64,000 nucleotides of DNA from contig NC_053127.1 of the NCBI RefSeq assembly GCF_010015445.1, positions 23,042,745 to 23,106,744 of the forward strand. Reading direction: 5' to 3'. Below, in pieces: positions 21,971 through 34,158 of the stretch. A model generated the notes under the pieces. That model was given only the letters and a program-made list of their open reading frames with translations. It was not told the DNA's origin and made no database searches. Position numbers and translations under genes: made by a program. The stretch comes from Perca fluviatilis (lineage: Eukaryota > Chordata > Actinopteri > Perciformes > Percidae). Positions within the stretch are counted from its first letter, which is position 1. Every line of letters begins with the position of its first letter.

Positions 21971-24904
21971 TTTAAAATTCCAACACAAAGAAAGCGGATG
22001 GAAATGGAAAATACATGCATCCGGCGGCGTCAATGTGTTGCAAGGTGTGTTTGATGATAGATTAGTTTAGTTTTATCTGCTCAAGCCAAGGATTGAATGT
22101 AAATTTTTGTGTTTGAATATAAAGTTGATATACCGAAGAGCAAAAAAACGTGGTGCATATGCATTAGTGCATATGTTGATGTGAAACACACAAGTCCTGT
22201 AACACAGCCAGCTGAACACTACTTCAGTGCAGCTGTATGAGAAATCATTTCAAGGTTTCATTTGAGTTGCTCATCCAAAGGCACACCATCAGGCCTAAAT
22301 CTGGGGTTTCATATGCCATTTACTCTAATCAAGAGGTTTTTAAGGTCCCAGAATGAAGAGAGAGATTAAGTAGAACCATGTGTGTCTTTATGAGAGGGGA
22401 TATGGTAAGTACCCAAAAGTGGGGGGCTTGTTTTAGAGTTCTGACATTTATTCTTCACACTATAATTTGGATTGCAAAGACAAACCCACTCGAATGAAAA
22501 ATATGGCATCAATCATGGAGCTGTGATCAAAGTCACAGAGTGTATACAGAACACTGGAAGAGCAGGACATGAGCTGGCTGCTTTGGCCGCTCATAATCTT
22601 ATTCATGAATGCTTTGGGTGGTCTGGCTGCTTTGGGTGCTTAGTTTAACCCGAACTCACAGCAAGCTGGACTTGCCAATAACGTGCCCAGGAATAGTCCA
22701 GTGGTAGCTGGCCAGAAAATGACGAAGAGGTACCCTTTTTTTGCAAAGAAATGCCAACTGTAGGCGTCAGAAGACTGAAAGTATTGCATATGCATAACAT
22801 ATTCATGTGAAGGTTTCATTTGCAACAATGAAGCGCGAACGCTCTCCCACCCTGTGTTTCTGGCCAGCTGTGCCTCCTGGTTTTAACAGTGAATGCTAAT
22901 GATGCTTGTGAGCCATTTTAGGGAAACAAAATGGCAAGTTTTTCCTATAATGTGAAAAGTTCCTGGCGGAGACAAATCATCTGCTGACTTTCAAAACGTC
23001 ACGTTATGCCTTTAACCTTGGCCCAGAAGAGAAGTAAAGTCCTGCTGCCTGCGGTTAGTATACGTTTGGATTTTGGCCACATCAGTCTGGCCCTGCCAGT
23101 CCCCAAAGACTGAGCTGATTTCTCATTGGCTAAGCTTCTTGAAGGGAGAAGCGAGGGGATGAGGTCATATGACGCTTTAAACCCATAAATTGTGTTTAGA
23201 AGGAGTAAGGTCATTTTATTCTTCTGTATCTCTGTCTGCATCAAAATGAGGAAAACAATGTGCAACAGACAACGTGGCATTATAAAAGTTCATGCCCAAA
23301 CTTTAAGTCTCTAATCTCTAAATGAGCAGTTGAGAGCTTTAATCATAAATCATGATTTATGAACAAAAGCAATCAAGGCCAGGATCCCACTAATCCAAAC
23401 CTGATGTGGGCAATACACCCTAAACATGCCTGGAAAATCAGACCTGTTCAAAACACACACAAGATCATATGCTGTAGAGTGGATAATATACTCATGTAAG
23501 TGGGTGCAGACACAAAGTCATGTTGGGCTTATAGAGATAACATGCAGATTGATACATCTACTGTTTCACAATATTAGCTCAAAAAGGAAAATTATTTTGT
23601 TGGTCAAGATGTTCAGGTCAACATGACATGCAGATGTGCGAGTGCATGTTCTATCATGAAACCTGCCCAGAACCCTGTGAAAACAACAGAACAAAAAAAA
23701 CAAAGAAGAGGAAAAACCAACGAGCTTTTCCAGCAGAACAATGTAAGAGAGAACAGGAGAGCGTATGCCTCCTGTTGGCTTCTCAATGTCAGCATGGGGC
23801 AAACTGGAATGCATATCAGAAAAGCAGTGCAAGTGAAGTCATTAATCGTGGTAGGGGATAAATAGCAAATGTCCCTGCAGTTCTCTCTCATGTTCTGCCA
23901 AAGTGTATGGCAAGCATCATCATATTTCTAATCTCATTATTCATTTAGTGCTTCTTTTATCAAGCTTCAGTCACATAAAAAATGAAATCCGTAAGAAAAA
24001 AAACAAAGCTCTCTTCATACAGTCCTACCATATCAAGTGGTGCCAAAAGATATTAAAAAAAATGTTAAAAAAGATAGTTATTTTCCAGTTGCAAACGTGT
24101 AATGACTTCTGCAAGAGTTGCAAACCAGACACCAGACTTGATAGATTATTTTCAGGTGCACCTTTGTTTTTTGGTGCTTCAGTCTCTGAGTATTTAATCC
24201 TGTGAGTTTGATTTATCAAACCAGCCTCGGGTCATCATTCTTCAGCTGAAGATCAACATGAGTAATGATTGATATTAGGATGATGAATAATGTCTGTTTT
24301 CCTCTTGAAGGTTCCTATTAAACTGAAGGGGACCAACAACTGTGACTGCAGAGCCAGAAGGCTCGGGGTCAGATTCGAAACAACCTATATACATGCTCAT
24401 TTCCAGGGAGACAGAGAGAAGGAACGTGTAGACAGGATTTACAAGAAGACTCAGTATTTCATGCTCTGAATGCCTGTGTGACACATTTTTAAAATGTAGA
24501 ATTTAACTCTTCACACCCTACAGAACCTAAGGTAGGTCAGTAAAAGGTGTTTTTAAACACAAGTACAGACATACAGTTTTCAAGATGCAAAAGGCACCTG
24601 TGAATTAAAGTTAATTAAGATTAAGACATACTTTATTGATCGCACAAGGGGAAATTACATTTGTTCATTGTTGTTAGTTATTACACACATTACCCTGGTA
24701 GTGAGGTGAACTGACACCTCTCCAGTTACCAGTCCACTTGGTACTTGGTGTGCACGCGGACTTGACCCTCTGGGTCAAAAAAATGAAAAGCATGAAAATT
24801 AGATTAGAAGACTTTACACACCACACATAATAAAACACTCCCTCTCCCCTCCCAAATCCATCCCTACAACCTATCAAATCAAATAATTATTCATTTCTCA
24901 CACT
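21971..24904. other. intergenic, nothing firmly recognised
   Basis: About 2.9 kb with no exon-like ORF. A phrase CTTTATTGATCGCACAAGGG near 24631 resembles motifs linked with fish LINE tails, but the match is weak. Confidence 0.45.
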
Positions 24905-25055
24905 GCACTGGAACTTTTATTCTTGTATTTGTATTTATCCTATTTTAGCCTGTTTTTATTTTATATCTCTTTTTTACTGCTCTTTAATGTTTATGTAAAG
25001 CACTTTGAATTGCCTTATTGCTAAAATGTGCTATAGAAATAAAGTTACCTTCCCT
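24905..25055 (+). mobile_element. LINE 3' end, L2-like tail
   Basis: Contains GTAAAGCACTTTGAATTGCC and GTGCTATAGAAATAAAG followed by short CTTCCCTTAC-type units. This is the characteristic 3' tail shared by L2-type LINEs and the SINEs they mobilise in fish. It is 5' truncated with no ORF. Confidence 0.7.
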
Positions 25056-25124
25056 TACAACCAGTCAGTCAGTCACCAGGGCATAGAGAACACTGGTGTG
25101 CCTGCCTGTCTTAAGGCTCTGCAA

Positions 25125-25610
25125 CATGGCATCATGACTTTGCGTAAACATACACGCCACTTTCCTAAAGCCAAATGGTGTGTTATCTGTATGCATTTTG
25201 ATCTATCCACGTGTATGTCTACGCTGTATACAGCGGATGTAAACATACACACTCGTCGTTGCGAGAACGTGACGTACTATCGTGAGAACATCATCACACG
25301 CGTGTAAAAAAAAATATAAAAGGTTGAGTTTAGGAAAAGAATATTGGGAAAGGCTTTAGCAACACAAAAAACAAAAACACGAACAAAACACGCTTAGGAA
25401 AACAATAAACTGTTTTACCCATCCACCACCCCAACCAACCTCCTTCCGCGGACTTAGGACTCTTCTCGCTTCGGCAAAAATTCACACGTAATGTAGGCCA
25501 ATGGCGGCCAAACTGCGTTGATAAACACACTAAAAAGTGATTATGCGTCTTTATAACATGCCAAAATGGCATATGAATTGGCGTGTCATACATACACCAC
25601 TTTATGAGAT
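25125..25610. repeat. CpG-rich interspersed repeat with imperfect inverted ends
   Basis: The left end has GCGTAAACATACACGCCAC. The right end has GGCGTGTCATACATACACCA, a roughly inverted counterpart. The interior carries a GGTTGAGTTTAGGAAAAG-type phrase common in fish repeats. Boundaries are approximate. Confidence 0.45.
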
Positions 25611-25617
25611 CAGTCTG

Positions 25618-25776
25618 GGCTCTGACACACCAACCCGATTATCGGCCGTCGGACAGTCTGGCGAGGTCGGTGACTCGAGTCCTTCTTGACTACTATCAAC
25701 ACTCTGATGGAGCCAACCGATCAGTCCGACTGCCTTTTCTACCGACGGTCGGCCGTCGGGTTGGTGTGTCAGAGCC
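25618..25776. mobile_element. MITE with perfect 21-bp terminal inverted repeats
   Basis: The terminal arms at 25618-25638 and 25756-25776 are exact inverted complements, centred on CTCTGACACACCAACC. GC-rich inner repeats with GGCCGTCGG follow on both sides. Total length is 159 bp, with no ORF and no clear target duplication. Confidence 0.8.
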
Positions 25777-25799
25777 TTTAGAGGAAGTGTTAACCACAC

Positions 25800-26155
25800 C
25801 GTGACCGCTTTCGGCTCGACATTAATGTTATATTGCAGCGAACGGCGTCTGCGTGGTTTTGTAAAGTGTAACGGCACTTGCAACCGCTTAACCGGCATTG
25901 CCGTGACTCACTGTGACTTTAACAAACTGCCGAGTCAACGTAGTTTCGCTCTGTCCGCACCACAGCTCTGCGTGTGTGTGTCGGAGCTGAGCCCCTTTCT
26001 CTTTCAACATGCAGAGCGGACTGAGAAGTTCACCCTTACGTGCCCTCAGGTACCGAAATTTGGCACCGTTTGATTTAACGTGAATTGGTCCTCTGTAGTA
26101 CTGACATAATTCAGTAGGTACCCAAAAAAGTACAGATTTTGGTACCCAACCTTAA
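25800..26155. repeat. one-ended hAT-like element fragment
   Basis: The right end, read inverted, is TAAGGTTGGGTACCAAAATC, a terminus type frequent among fish hAT elements. The matching left end was not found, so the copy appears truncated by the 25618-25776 region. Confidence 0.45.
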
Positions 26156-26214
26156 TTACAAAGTACAGTGGAGTCTTTAGGTCTTACTTAGATATAAGGT
26201 ATGTAGTCATAGAC

Positions 26215-26790
26215 TAAAGTTTGGGACAAATTTACATTTTTATCAAATGGTGGCACTACATGAAGTGTCTGGTGATAACTAAGATATAACAATTCATGAA
26301 CCAACTTTCATGGAAATCCATCCAATAGTTGTCAATAGGGCTGGGCGATATGGAGAAAATCAAATATCACAATATTTTTGACCAAATACCTCGATATCGA
26401 TACTGCAGCGATATTGTAGTGTTGACTATTGGTGCTTTCACAACATATTTACACAATGAGATTTTTGATAAATAATCATCAGTAATGTGGATATAATGAC
26501 TACGTGGGTAAAGGCAAATAATAGAACAGTTACAACAGTCTGGTAAGTTCAGAAAAAGACATCACTTTACTGTAATGCAGCCTTTAAAACCAGGAAAAGA
26601 CAACACTTACTATCCAAAATCTAAGACGATATCTAGTCCCATATCACGATACCGATATAATATAGATATACTGCCAAGCTCTAGTTGTCGAGACATTTCA
26701 CTCAAAACCACAAATGTGAACACTATGTGACAGTAGAGGAAAAGCCAGGGGATCACTAAGGTCATTAGGATTTATCATCTGGGAAACATG
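26215..26790. repeat. old teleost interspersed repeat, split by a hAT insertion
   Basis: The flanks at about 26215-26335 and 26684-26790 read as one repeat once the 26336-26683 element is skipped: TCCATCCAATAGTTGTC runs into GAGACATTTCACTC. Related copies with CCAAA/GACATTTCA and CATCCAATA phrases occur at 57361-57870 and around 29660-29720. Confidence 0.6.
26336..26683 (+). mobile_element. hAT MITE, family A copy 1
   Basis: Flanked by GTTGTCAA (26328-26335) and GTTGTCGA (26684-26691), an 8-bp duplication with one change. It starts TAGGGCTGGGCGATATGG and ends CCAAGCTCTA. It is closely similar along its length to 56189-56547. No transposase ORF. Confidence 0.88.
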
Positions 26791-27449
26791 AATTTATGTC
26801 CAAAATGTTGTACCAAACCATCACAGTTGAGACATTTCACTCTGGACCAAAGAGGTCAGCAGCGGGACCGACTGACACTGCCATCCCCTTTTAGGTTGCT
26901 AATGATAAAGTCTTTTCTGGGGCTTACAGAGGATTATCATAGTTCAACTGAGAGGAAACTGAAACACAGGGGTCATAAATGCTGTTAAAGTTTTAGTGTT
27001 TCCACTTTAATTATTAAAGCTTTCCAGGCAGAACACTAAAAACACACATACTTTCTCCTCTGAGGCATCAATACATTTATAATTAATGAAAAACAAAAAA
27101 GAATAAAACATATGGTAATGATAACCCCTCTTATTTTCCTTACAGCACAAATCATTTAATAAACTGTCCAACAGTCAGATTAGAGAGAGCTTGTGGTTTC
27201 TGAAGGTAATCATTGCTTGTTGGTGTTTTTTATTTTATTTATTTTTTTATACACAGGCTCAGTAGCCACTTAACTGCTGCCTTTGCACATTTGTTCAGAG
27301 TAATTAAATCAAGAGCTGATGTATTGAGTTTTCAAATACAGTGTCATACTGGTTTATGTTACCAAAAGCTGATTGAAAACAGCAAGGCCTTTTGTCCATA
27401 ACACAAACTCTATCAAAGACCCAAATAGCAAGCATTAGGATTCATAGAC
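26791..27449. other. intergenic, nothing recognised
   Basis: AT-rich, with no gene or repeat structure beyond short homopolymers. Confidence 0.5.
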
Positions 27450-27522
27450 TTAAAGGCACAATACGTACTGTTTGTGAACACACAGCCTTCAAAGTTGGCC
27501 CCTCATCCCCAGCTCAACAAGC

Positions 27523-27598
<76 letters not shown>

Positions 27599-27909
27599 AG
27601 CGGAGTTTAAATTAGAGGAAAGAAATGTTGACGTCCTGGTACCTGCGTGACGTCCTGGTACCTGGGAATGAGAACGAGGTGCACAACCTACATGCTGTTA
27701 TTGGCTGGTGGTTACACACCCAAATAGGGCCCAAAGGCTTTTTGCTGATGCCCATGAATTTCTCGCACACAGAAAAATAATAAGAGAAAATACAGTCAGA
27801 GGGCAGGGTCTCAGACACCGCCACACTTATGGGCCATAAGTGATAATTGAGAGGAATTAATTTTACAGTACATTGGTTTTTAATAAAATACTGCATATTA
27901 TACCTTTAA
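27450..27909. mobile_element. TTAA-flanked MITE
   Basis: TTAA at 27450-27453 and 27906-27909. The inner ends are AGGCACAATA and TATTATACCT, which are inverted to each other. The interior includes a (GA)n tract and a 16-bp direct repeat GACGTCCTGGTACCTG at 27630-27645 and 27649-27664. It belongs to the same structural class as 6099-6302 and 40583-41116. Confidence 0.65.
27524..27593. repeat. (GA)n microsatellite
   Basis: About 34 uninterrupted GA units inside the TTAA-flanked MITE. Confidence 0.97.
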
Positions 27910-30900
27910 AAGACACCTATACATACCTTATTCACCTAACACCATGGATTACTTATCTGTCCTGAAGAATTACAAATATGCTTTATAGTCAACAGGCATG
28001 CCACCTGTTACCTCAGTGCAATATGTACTGCTTGTCTTGTGAAATTTAGAGAGATTTAATAGCAAAGGCCTTTGTTGTGGGTGCTTTGAGATATACATTT
28101 GATATTCCTTGTAATTCATTCATCTTTGGCTGCTTTTCTGGCGTAATGGAGAATTATTTGATTCAAATGAAGCCGACCGTGGAGCTGGAATTTTTCTAAA
28201 GCTGCTGCCTGAAACAAATTATAAGTCAATTACAAGTGATTATGCAGCACTTGTTGTTCCTTGTCACATTACGTACAGAAAACAAAAAGACACAAAAACA
28301 ATAAACAAGGATAAAACGAGCAAGAGAAAATGAGCCGCTAGCATACTCATCAGATTGGTTGTGAATACATAATATGGCTTTAGTTTGGCAGGGATATCAG
28401 TCAGCCAGGCAATTTATGGAAATTCAAATTGCATGGAATCCCATAACTATAGCAAGGTTTACCTTTAAATATTCTGGACTGAATCACAATCTAAGAGGGT
28501 CAGAAGTGTCAGACTTAGAAAAATAGATCATAACCTTAAATTTTCTTTAGATTGTCACAAGATGACAATCTTCTCATTATTCTATTACTTTATGGCCAAA
28601 ACAACATAGAGCTATGTTCTTTTGTCAGTCACTCCCACATGCTGATAGGGCTGTGCTGTGGAGTCGTAAGAGAGCTCCAAAAGAATGAGGCCAACTGAAC
28701 ATGGGCCCAAACATTATACATTATGTGCCTATTGCTCAAAGGGCTGTCATGAATAGAAGTTAAGCTGCCAAATGCATCACCAAACAGAGCACAAAAGAAT
28801 GAGATTGTATAACTGATCTTTCTGCACACTCAGAATCATATTTAATGAAAAAGTAAGAATACATCTACAAATAATGTGCTGTATGTTGCACTGAATAATA
28901 TATAGGGAGGTAGATCTTGTTGCCAAATAAGCTTTTAAAGTTTTTAAGTAATGAAAATGAAATACTAAAACACATTGTAGTTACACATTTATAACAGGAG
29001 TGGAAATTCTCACCACCCCACTTCGCTCACATGGTCTGATGCTCATATTAGAAAGCAAAGCATGTACAAAGACTTGAATTGCACATAAAGTAGGCAGTAG
29101 CCATGCAAAAATGCTATCAACAAGAGTCAACAACCATGCTAGCGGTTCTATGAGACTGTAGGCAGAGTGGTGCATTGTGTTAAATGCTAATGTCAGCATG
29201 CTAATGTGTTCACATTGATAATGTTATCATGCTGATGTATCACTGGTAGGTTTACTGTGTTCATAATCTTTAGCTCATGGGCATGCTAAAGCCGTCTGCA
29301 TGCCTCTCGTGGCAGACTGGTATTATGTAACTGTGACCGACGCAGTGACCCACGTGTGCCTCTCGAAATTTGAAATGCCAAGGTCTGCGGCTGGGCTAAC
29401 TGCACATGGTTCATTGTTGACGATTGGCTCATTGGTCTATGGGAACCATGACCCAATCACCTGACATAAAGACCAGAAGCACATAAAGCAAATACAAAGC
29501 AGTGGCAACAAACAGCCACTACAAAAGTTTTAACAAAGAACCTTCACATTTGACTTTTCCGGCTTTCTTCTACAGCAGCTTTCATGCGTGCTTGTTATGG
29601 TGAACAGTGTTGGAGCTCAGTGGTAACTTCAGCACGAACAATGCTATCGAGGAGAAGTCAACAGAATAAATCCTCTGGGGACCATGATCGTCTGTATCAA
29701 ATTCCATGGCAATCCATCTTACTACTACTTACTACTGTGGCTAAAAAAAAAAATCAAACCCAAAATGTTTTCTTCACCTATTCTAATATAACCCTCCACA
29801 TTCTATGATGGTAGAGCAGCAACTAGCGGTGCGGCATAGTCAGGGCAATGCAAGACAACAGTCAGATGTCTGTTTAAGAAAAAGTCATGTTTAAGGGTTA
29901 GGGTTAGTTTCATCTATGATAGGCATTTTAAGACATTAAATTTATAACACTAAAACAAACATGTTTATGTTAAAACTGATTGGAGATCTTATAAAGTGTT
30001 GGGGTTTGCAATATTAATTTCTTTGGTTTATTATATTTATTTTTTTGTTGCCAACATTTGCTAATCCCCAAGGGCTACATAGTTAGTTGTTTACTGAAGA
30101 GGTTTCTCAGAGAACCTACTGGAAAGAATCTCCCAGTTGTATGCTTCCACAAATCATGGTGACTCACTTGGGAAAGTGTTGACATTCATGCATAGATCAG
30201 TGAAGCAATGTAGACATATATGGGTTATTGCTTTGCCTCTAGTTTCTAAGATCACAAAAGGTTTATGAACTTTTTAAGGCATTTTGCCCCAAGCCACTAT
30301 AACGTGTCTGACATGTAACCTTTCCCTGGGTGGGGACTCTCCTGTATGCTACTGATCCTGGCCGTAGCATTTAAGGTATCAGTATCTTGGCTTCTCCTAA
30401 ATATCTTTGACCTAAGATCGTGCAGTTTGGTTCGCAATATAAATAATATACTTATAAAAGGTCTTCTGTTCAGTTTAATTTCTCTTGTACACTTCTAACT
30501 ACGGTTTTGCTTTTCTTTAGAAAACCCAATTAGTTCCACTTGACTCAAATCTACCAATTCAAATATACCATGGAAATAAAATAAAGTTTAAAATGAAGAA
30601 AATGCTCAACTGTCAGTACACAAAGACATAATTTCGACAGGATTCAGCACAACTAAACTAATTTTCTCTAGCTGTACAGATTGTGACACAGAACAGAGCT
30701 TAGCTGTAGAGTGTCTATGTGTTTTGGGTGGATAAAATAGAGATACATGTAAAGCTCCATCAGAAAGTGAACAGAGGTTGCATGGGCAGACGTTCATCCC
30801 TCCATCCCAAAGCCAGCTCTAAGGTAATATGGTTTAAAGCTGTGGGTGCAGAGTTTTAATGAGCTGCTATTGGACACAAACATCATACATATGTTCTGTT

Positions 30901-32127
30901 TTACCTCAAGAAATCTCCTGACCCACAGGTCTCCTACTGTTTGTCTTACTCTAAAGCAGGGAGTAAGAACATGATTTCTGTAAATTTTTCTGTATTATTC
31001 CGGGGTGGATAATAATGAAAAGATTACAGAGATAAACTTATCGGCTTTTATAACCTTATCTTAAGTTGTCAGCAGTTCAGCAAATATATTACCCACATAG
31101 AATTAAATCTGAAGCCAAATGCAGATTCCACATGTAAAATATGGGTTGAGAAGTGATATCTATTACTAATGTAATACTGTGTGTGAGTATTGGTGGGACC
31201 TTCCCAGGAATATTAAAAAATGATTTTGGCCACGCCATGGTTTGGAGCTATGCCTTGCCTGGCTAGTCTCCCTGTGAGCGCTCACAGCCTTTCTGGTTAA
31301 TAAATGTCCCAGGAGAGGTTGGTCTAGTGGTCAGAAACCCAACAACTATAGCCAGAGTTCCTTCAATCCGTGACGCTTTCTTTCAAAGAATAAACTATGA
31401 TTGATGTTCATGTTTTAGCGGAGAACCTGGGAATGGTCCCTGGAGTCAGGGTCGTGACACAGTGGGCTGGAAAACGGTTTTGGGGAATGAATTAGCTTGA
31501 AGACGTTGAATTCCAATAAACAACATTCCATCTACATGGTCTGGCTTGCCACAAAGACCAGCATGCTTTTTGTAGACCCAAGTGTCCAAGAGTGTTAGGG
31601 ACTGTATAAAAAAAAAAAAGTTTTCTTTATCTGGAAGCTTGGCAGCATTTGCTACGTCACATAATATACAAATAACATTTTTGTAGTCATTTGAAGAATC
31701 GTTTGTCATCATAATTTGTTTAGATGGTGTGTGCCTTTATATAAAAAAAATAATAAAAGAAAGGAGAAAAGCAGTACAAAGCAGAGCATGGTGGTGGTCC
31801 CCCATCAGCCCCATTTTACACGGTCCAAAGCGCTCCCTGGTCGGCAGCATGAGGCTCAGAATCCAATTGGTACGGGAGGATTTAAAGGAGATTTATGAAA
31901 GTAAAATTGAATTAAGTCTTGTGGCTTTTACTGTCCGTTTTCTTCCAAAGTTGAAATTGATAACAGCACAGCCCTCATGCCAGAAAATATGTTGCTGTCT
32001 GTTAGCTGGACACATTTTGTCAAAAAGTATTTGTACATTATAACCTTTATTTCTAATGCCATTTGCTGACTATATATATTTTTTAACATACAGGATCTCC
32101 TAGGACAGTTTTCTTGCCAAAAGGCAC
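27910..32127. other. intergenic, 4.2 kb without a gene
   Basis: No exon or RNA gene is supported. 29110-29290 and 29660-29720 carry phrases of an old teleost repeat (GCTAATGTCAGCATGCTAATG; CAAATTCCATGGCAATCC). 28085-28265 is a non-repetitive segment with homeodomain-type AATTA cores. Confidence 0.5.
28085..28265. promoter_or_regulatory. candidate conserved non-coding element
   Basis: A non-repetitive, balanced-composition segment with TAATTCATTCATC, AGAATTATTTGATTCAAATG and AAGTCAATTACAAGTGATT, dense in ATTA/TAAT homeodomain cores and an E-box-like CAAATG. This is the texture of vertebrate developmental enhancers. It is inference only, with no alignment available. Confidence 0.25.
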
Positions 32128-32437
32128 TTAAAGGGGCTGTACTCGACATTCAGAACAAATAATATAGCAGCAAACAAATATTTGCTATGTAAAGTAATGG
32201 CGTCCTGAGCAGAGAATAAAGTCACACTCTGTGTGTGATATAATCACGTGTAATCTGAGCTTCTCTGGTCTTTGTTTTGATAGCCGGTCCGGCCGTGTCT
32301 ATAAAGGGCCATTCACATTGTCCGCGCAAACGGCAGGGCTGCGCTATGAAACCCATTATTGTCAATGGCTTGCGCGCGCAAGAACTGGTCTGCCGCTACG
32401 CTGAGCAAAGCGCAGCGCAAGCGGCATTTTGCAGCTG

Positions 32438-32512
32438 GCCGCTCTTGCGTGTGCCGCGGTCAAAGTTCAACATGGTTCAACTTTGACCGCGGCACGCAAG
32501 AGCGGCCGCAGT
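32438..32512. repeat. GC-rich hairpin within the Harbinger element
   Basis: GGCCGCTCTTGCGTGTGCCG followed by CGGTCAAAGTT pairs with AACTTTGACCG and CGGCACGCAAGAGCGGCC on the right. The arms are about 30 nt, with two extra bases on the left and a loop of about 11 nt. Confidence 0.85.
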
Positions 32513-32591
32513 GCGCTGTGACGTGCATTCAGGTGTCTGAAAAAAACTGAAAAAAGTAAACACCAAATACACGTGGATCCACAAACGGAAC

Positions 32592-32708
32592 ATGGACGAG
32601 AGGTTGATTTGGGCCGTCAGCGATCTCCCAGAGCTGTACGACACAAGTTCGAGGTCGTACAGATACCTCGGACGCAAAACTATGCTGTGGTGCATACTTC
32701 CACCATAA
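32592..32708 (+). pseudogene. MADF (Myb/SANT-like) protein fragment of the Harbinger element
   Basis: ATG then MDERLIWAVSDLPELYDTSS and an RSYRYLGRKTMLW continuation, stop TAA after 38 codons. This is the start of a MADF DNA-binding domain as carried by fish Harbinger elements. The rest of the domain (normally about 85 residues) is lost. Confidence 0.7.
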
Positions 32709-33607
32709 TAGGCCAGATGTGTAGCTTATTGTAGCCTCCTAATTTAAATCATTCAGGTTTGTTTTAGCTATGTGAAAACAACCTGGACATGTCTCCACTG
32801 ACATACAGTCATAACTATGTTACATTTTTTTCTCAGATACTTTGGTGCATTTGTTAAATAATAATTTACACAACAGTGAGTACATTTCTTAAAACAATTG
32901 GTGTAAACTGCACCGCATAGTGACTGACCTGCAAAAGCGTGTATTTTGATTGAAATCTTTTGTTTGCATGTCCAAAGCAAGTATTTATACCAATGATCCA
33001 ATCAAACTGACAAGTCCTTACGCCATTGTTTATACCAAGATAGTGAAACTGCTTTGTGTTGTTGTCCATATTTAACAGTTCACTCTGTAAGTATAGTGTA
33101 ATGAACAATGCACATGAAAGGGAGCACTATTCCCTATGTGACACATTATTGTCATCTCTGAAGAAATGTGCCAAAGCAGCTGAGAAGATGTGTACTGTTG
33201 TGAGCTGCGAAAACCAAATACCAAGTTGATATACAGCTCCATACAGGTATTTGTAGGATATATTTGTATTTGTAGGTTTATATGAAGTAAAATATGTTTG
33301 GACTGTTTGACACAAGTCATGTTTGTTTTCATTGAATTGAATATGGCCGTTACACAGAATAACTGTACCCATTTCCAAGTGTGTAAGCTCCAGTTTTGGA
33401 GGAATTAATTGCACATGTGCATTAAGCAAAGTGTTTTCCAGAGTATCAATGAATGATGATGAATGTATGAATTCAGGCTCATAGCTTAGGTTTATTATAC
33501 CCAACTGCAATAACTGCAGACATCTTACTTATGTATGAAAACATGCAATGACACATAGTGTTGACATGCAACATTTTATTTAGAAATGAAAACCCATTCA
33601 TAACCCA

Positions 33608-33852
33608 TCCGCGAAATCATAGGCCCGACTCTGGTCAGCAGACTGTCTGCTCCCTGTTGAGCCAAAATTACCCCTGGAACCGGTCACGGTGAAAGCGGAG
33701 CTCCTGCAGCTGGAATTCCCCCAACTGCTCTCTGGACCTGAGGATCTCGTGCACCCACACCTTTCTTGCTGCTGCTGCGGGTGCCTTCCTCTGTCTTCTC
33801 CTCACAACCAGGGCAAGTGCCAAGGCTTTCTTTTGGTTCAAAGACAGAAACA
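33608..33852 (-). pseudogene. Harbinger transposase N-terminal fragment
   Basis: Read on the minus strand from ATG (33850-33852): MFLSLNQKKALALA, then a basic RRRQRKAP run, KVWVHEILRSREQLGEF and LRFHRDRFQG, a stop, then ADSLLTRVGPMISRM. This matches the start of fish Harbinger transposases in order. An in-frame stop and the missing catalytic region make it a pseudogene. Confidence 0.78.
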
Positions 33853-34158
33853 TCTTCGCCACCAAATCACTACTGTGTATCCTACATAATGTTGAGTACT
33901 GCTCGTCTGATGTAAACACCGGACGCAGACATGACGTGCATTCAAATATTGGCGTATATATATATGTTATATGTATGACGTAAATTTGCACTGCGCCCGG
34001 CAGCAAGCACAACAAATATAGTTGGGAATAGGACAACCTAGCGGCGAGCGCAGCGCATGACGCGTACAATGTGAACGGGCCCTTAGGGAACAGTGAGAGC
34101 TGAGTAGAGGCAATCCCAGCCCACTATTTTTTCAGTATTTCGTGTACAGCCCCTTTAA

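Larger units (their letters stand above)
32304..34084. mobile_element. PIF/Harbinger element with MADF and transposase remnants
   Basis: The left end is AAGGGCCATTCACATTGTCC. The right end read inverted is AAGGGCCCGTTCACATTGTA. Two gene fragments point toward each other: a MADF-type ORF on + at the left (32592-32708) and a transposase piece on - at the right (33608-33852). The two-gene layout is the usual one for Harbinger elements. The flanking triplets TAA and TAG differ by one base. The interior around 32720-33600 shows no remaining transposase. Confidence 0.82.
32128..34158. mobile_element. TTAA-flanked element carrying a nested Harbinger insertion
   Basis: TTAA at 32128-32131 and 34155-34158, then AGGGGCTGTAC on the left and GTACAGCCCCT on the right, a perfect 11-bp inverted pair. 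The element's own sequence is 32132-32303 and 34085-34154. The 1.8 kb between them is a separate Harbinger element. Removing it leaves an outer MITE of about 250 bp. Confidence 0.8.

Noticed and set aside
29890..29910. Telomere-like GGGTTAGGGTTAG
   Set aside because: Only two units; too short to be an interstitial telomere.
33127..33510. 127-codon minus-strand ORF in the Harbinger interior
   Set aside because: No similarity to Harbinger proteins or any recognised domain; AT-rich and likely chance.
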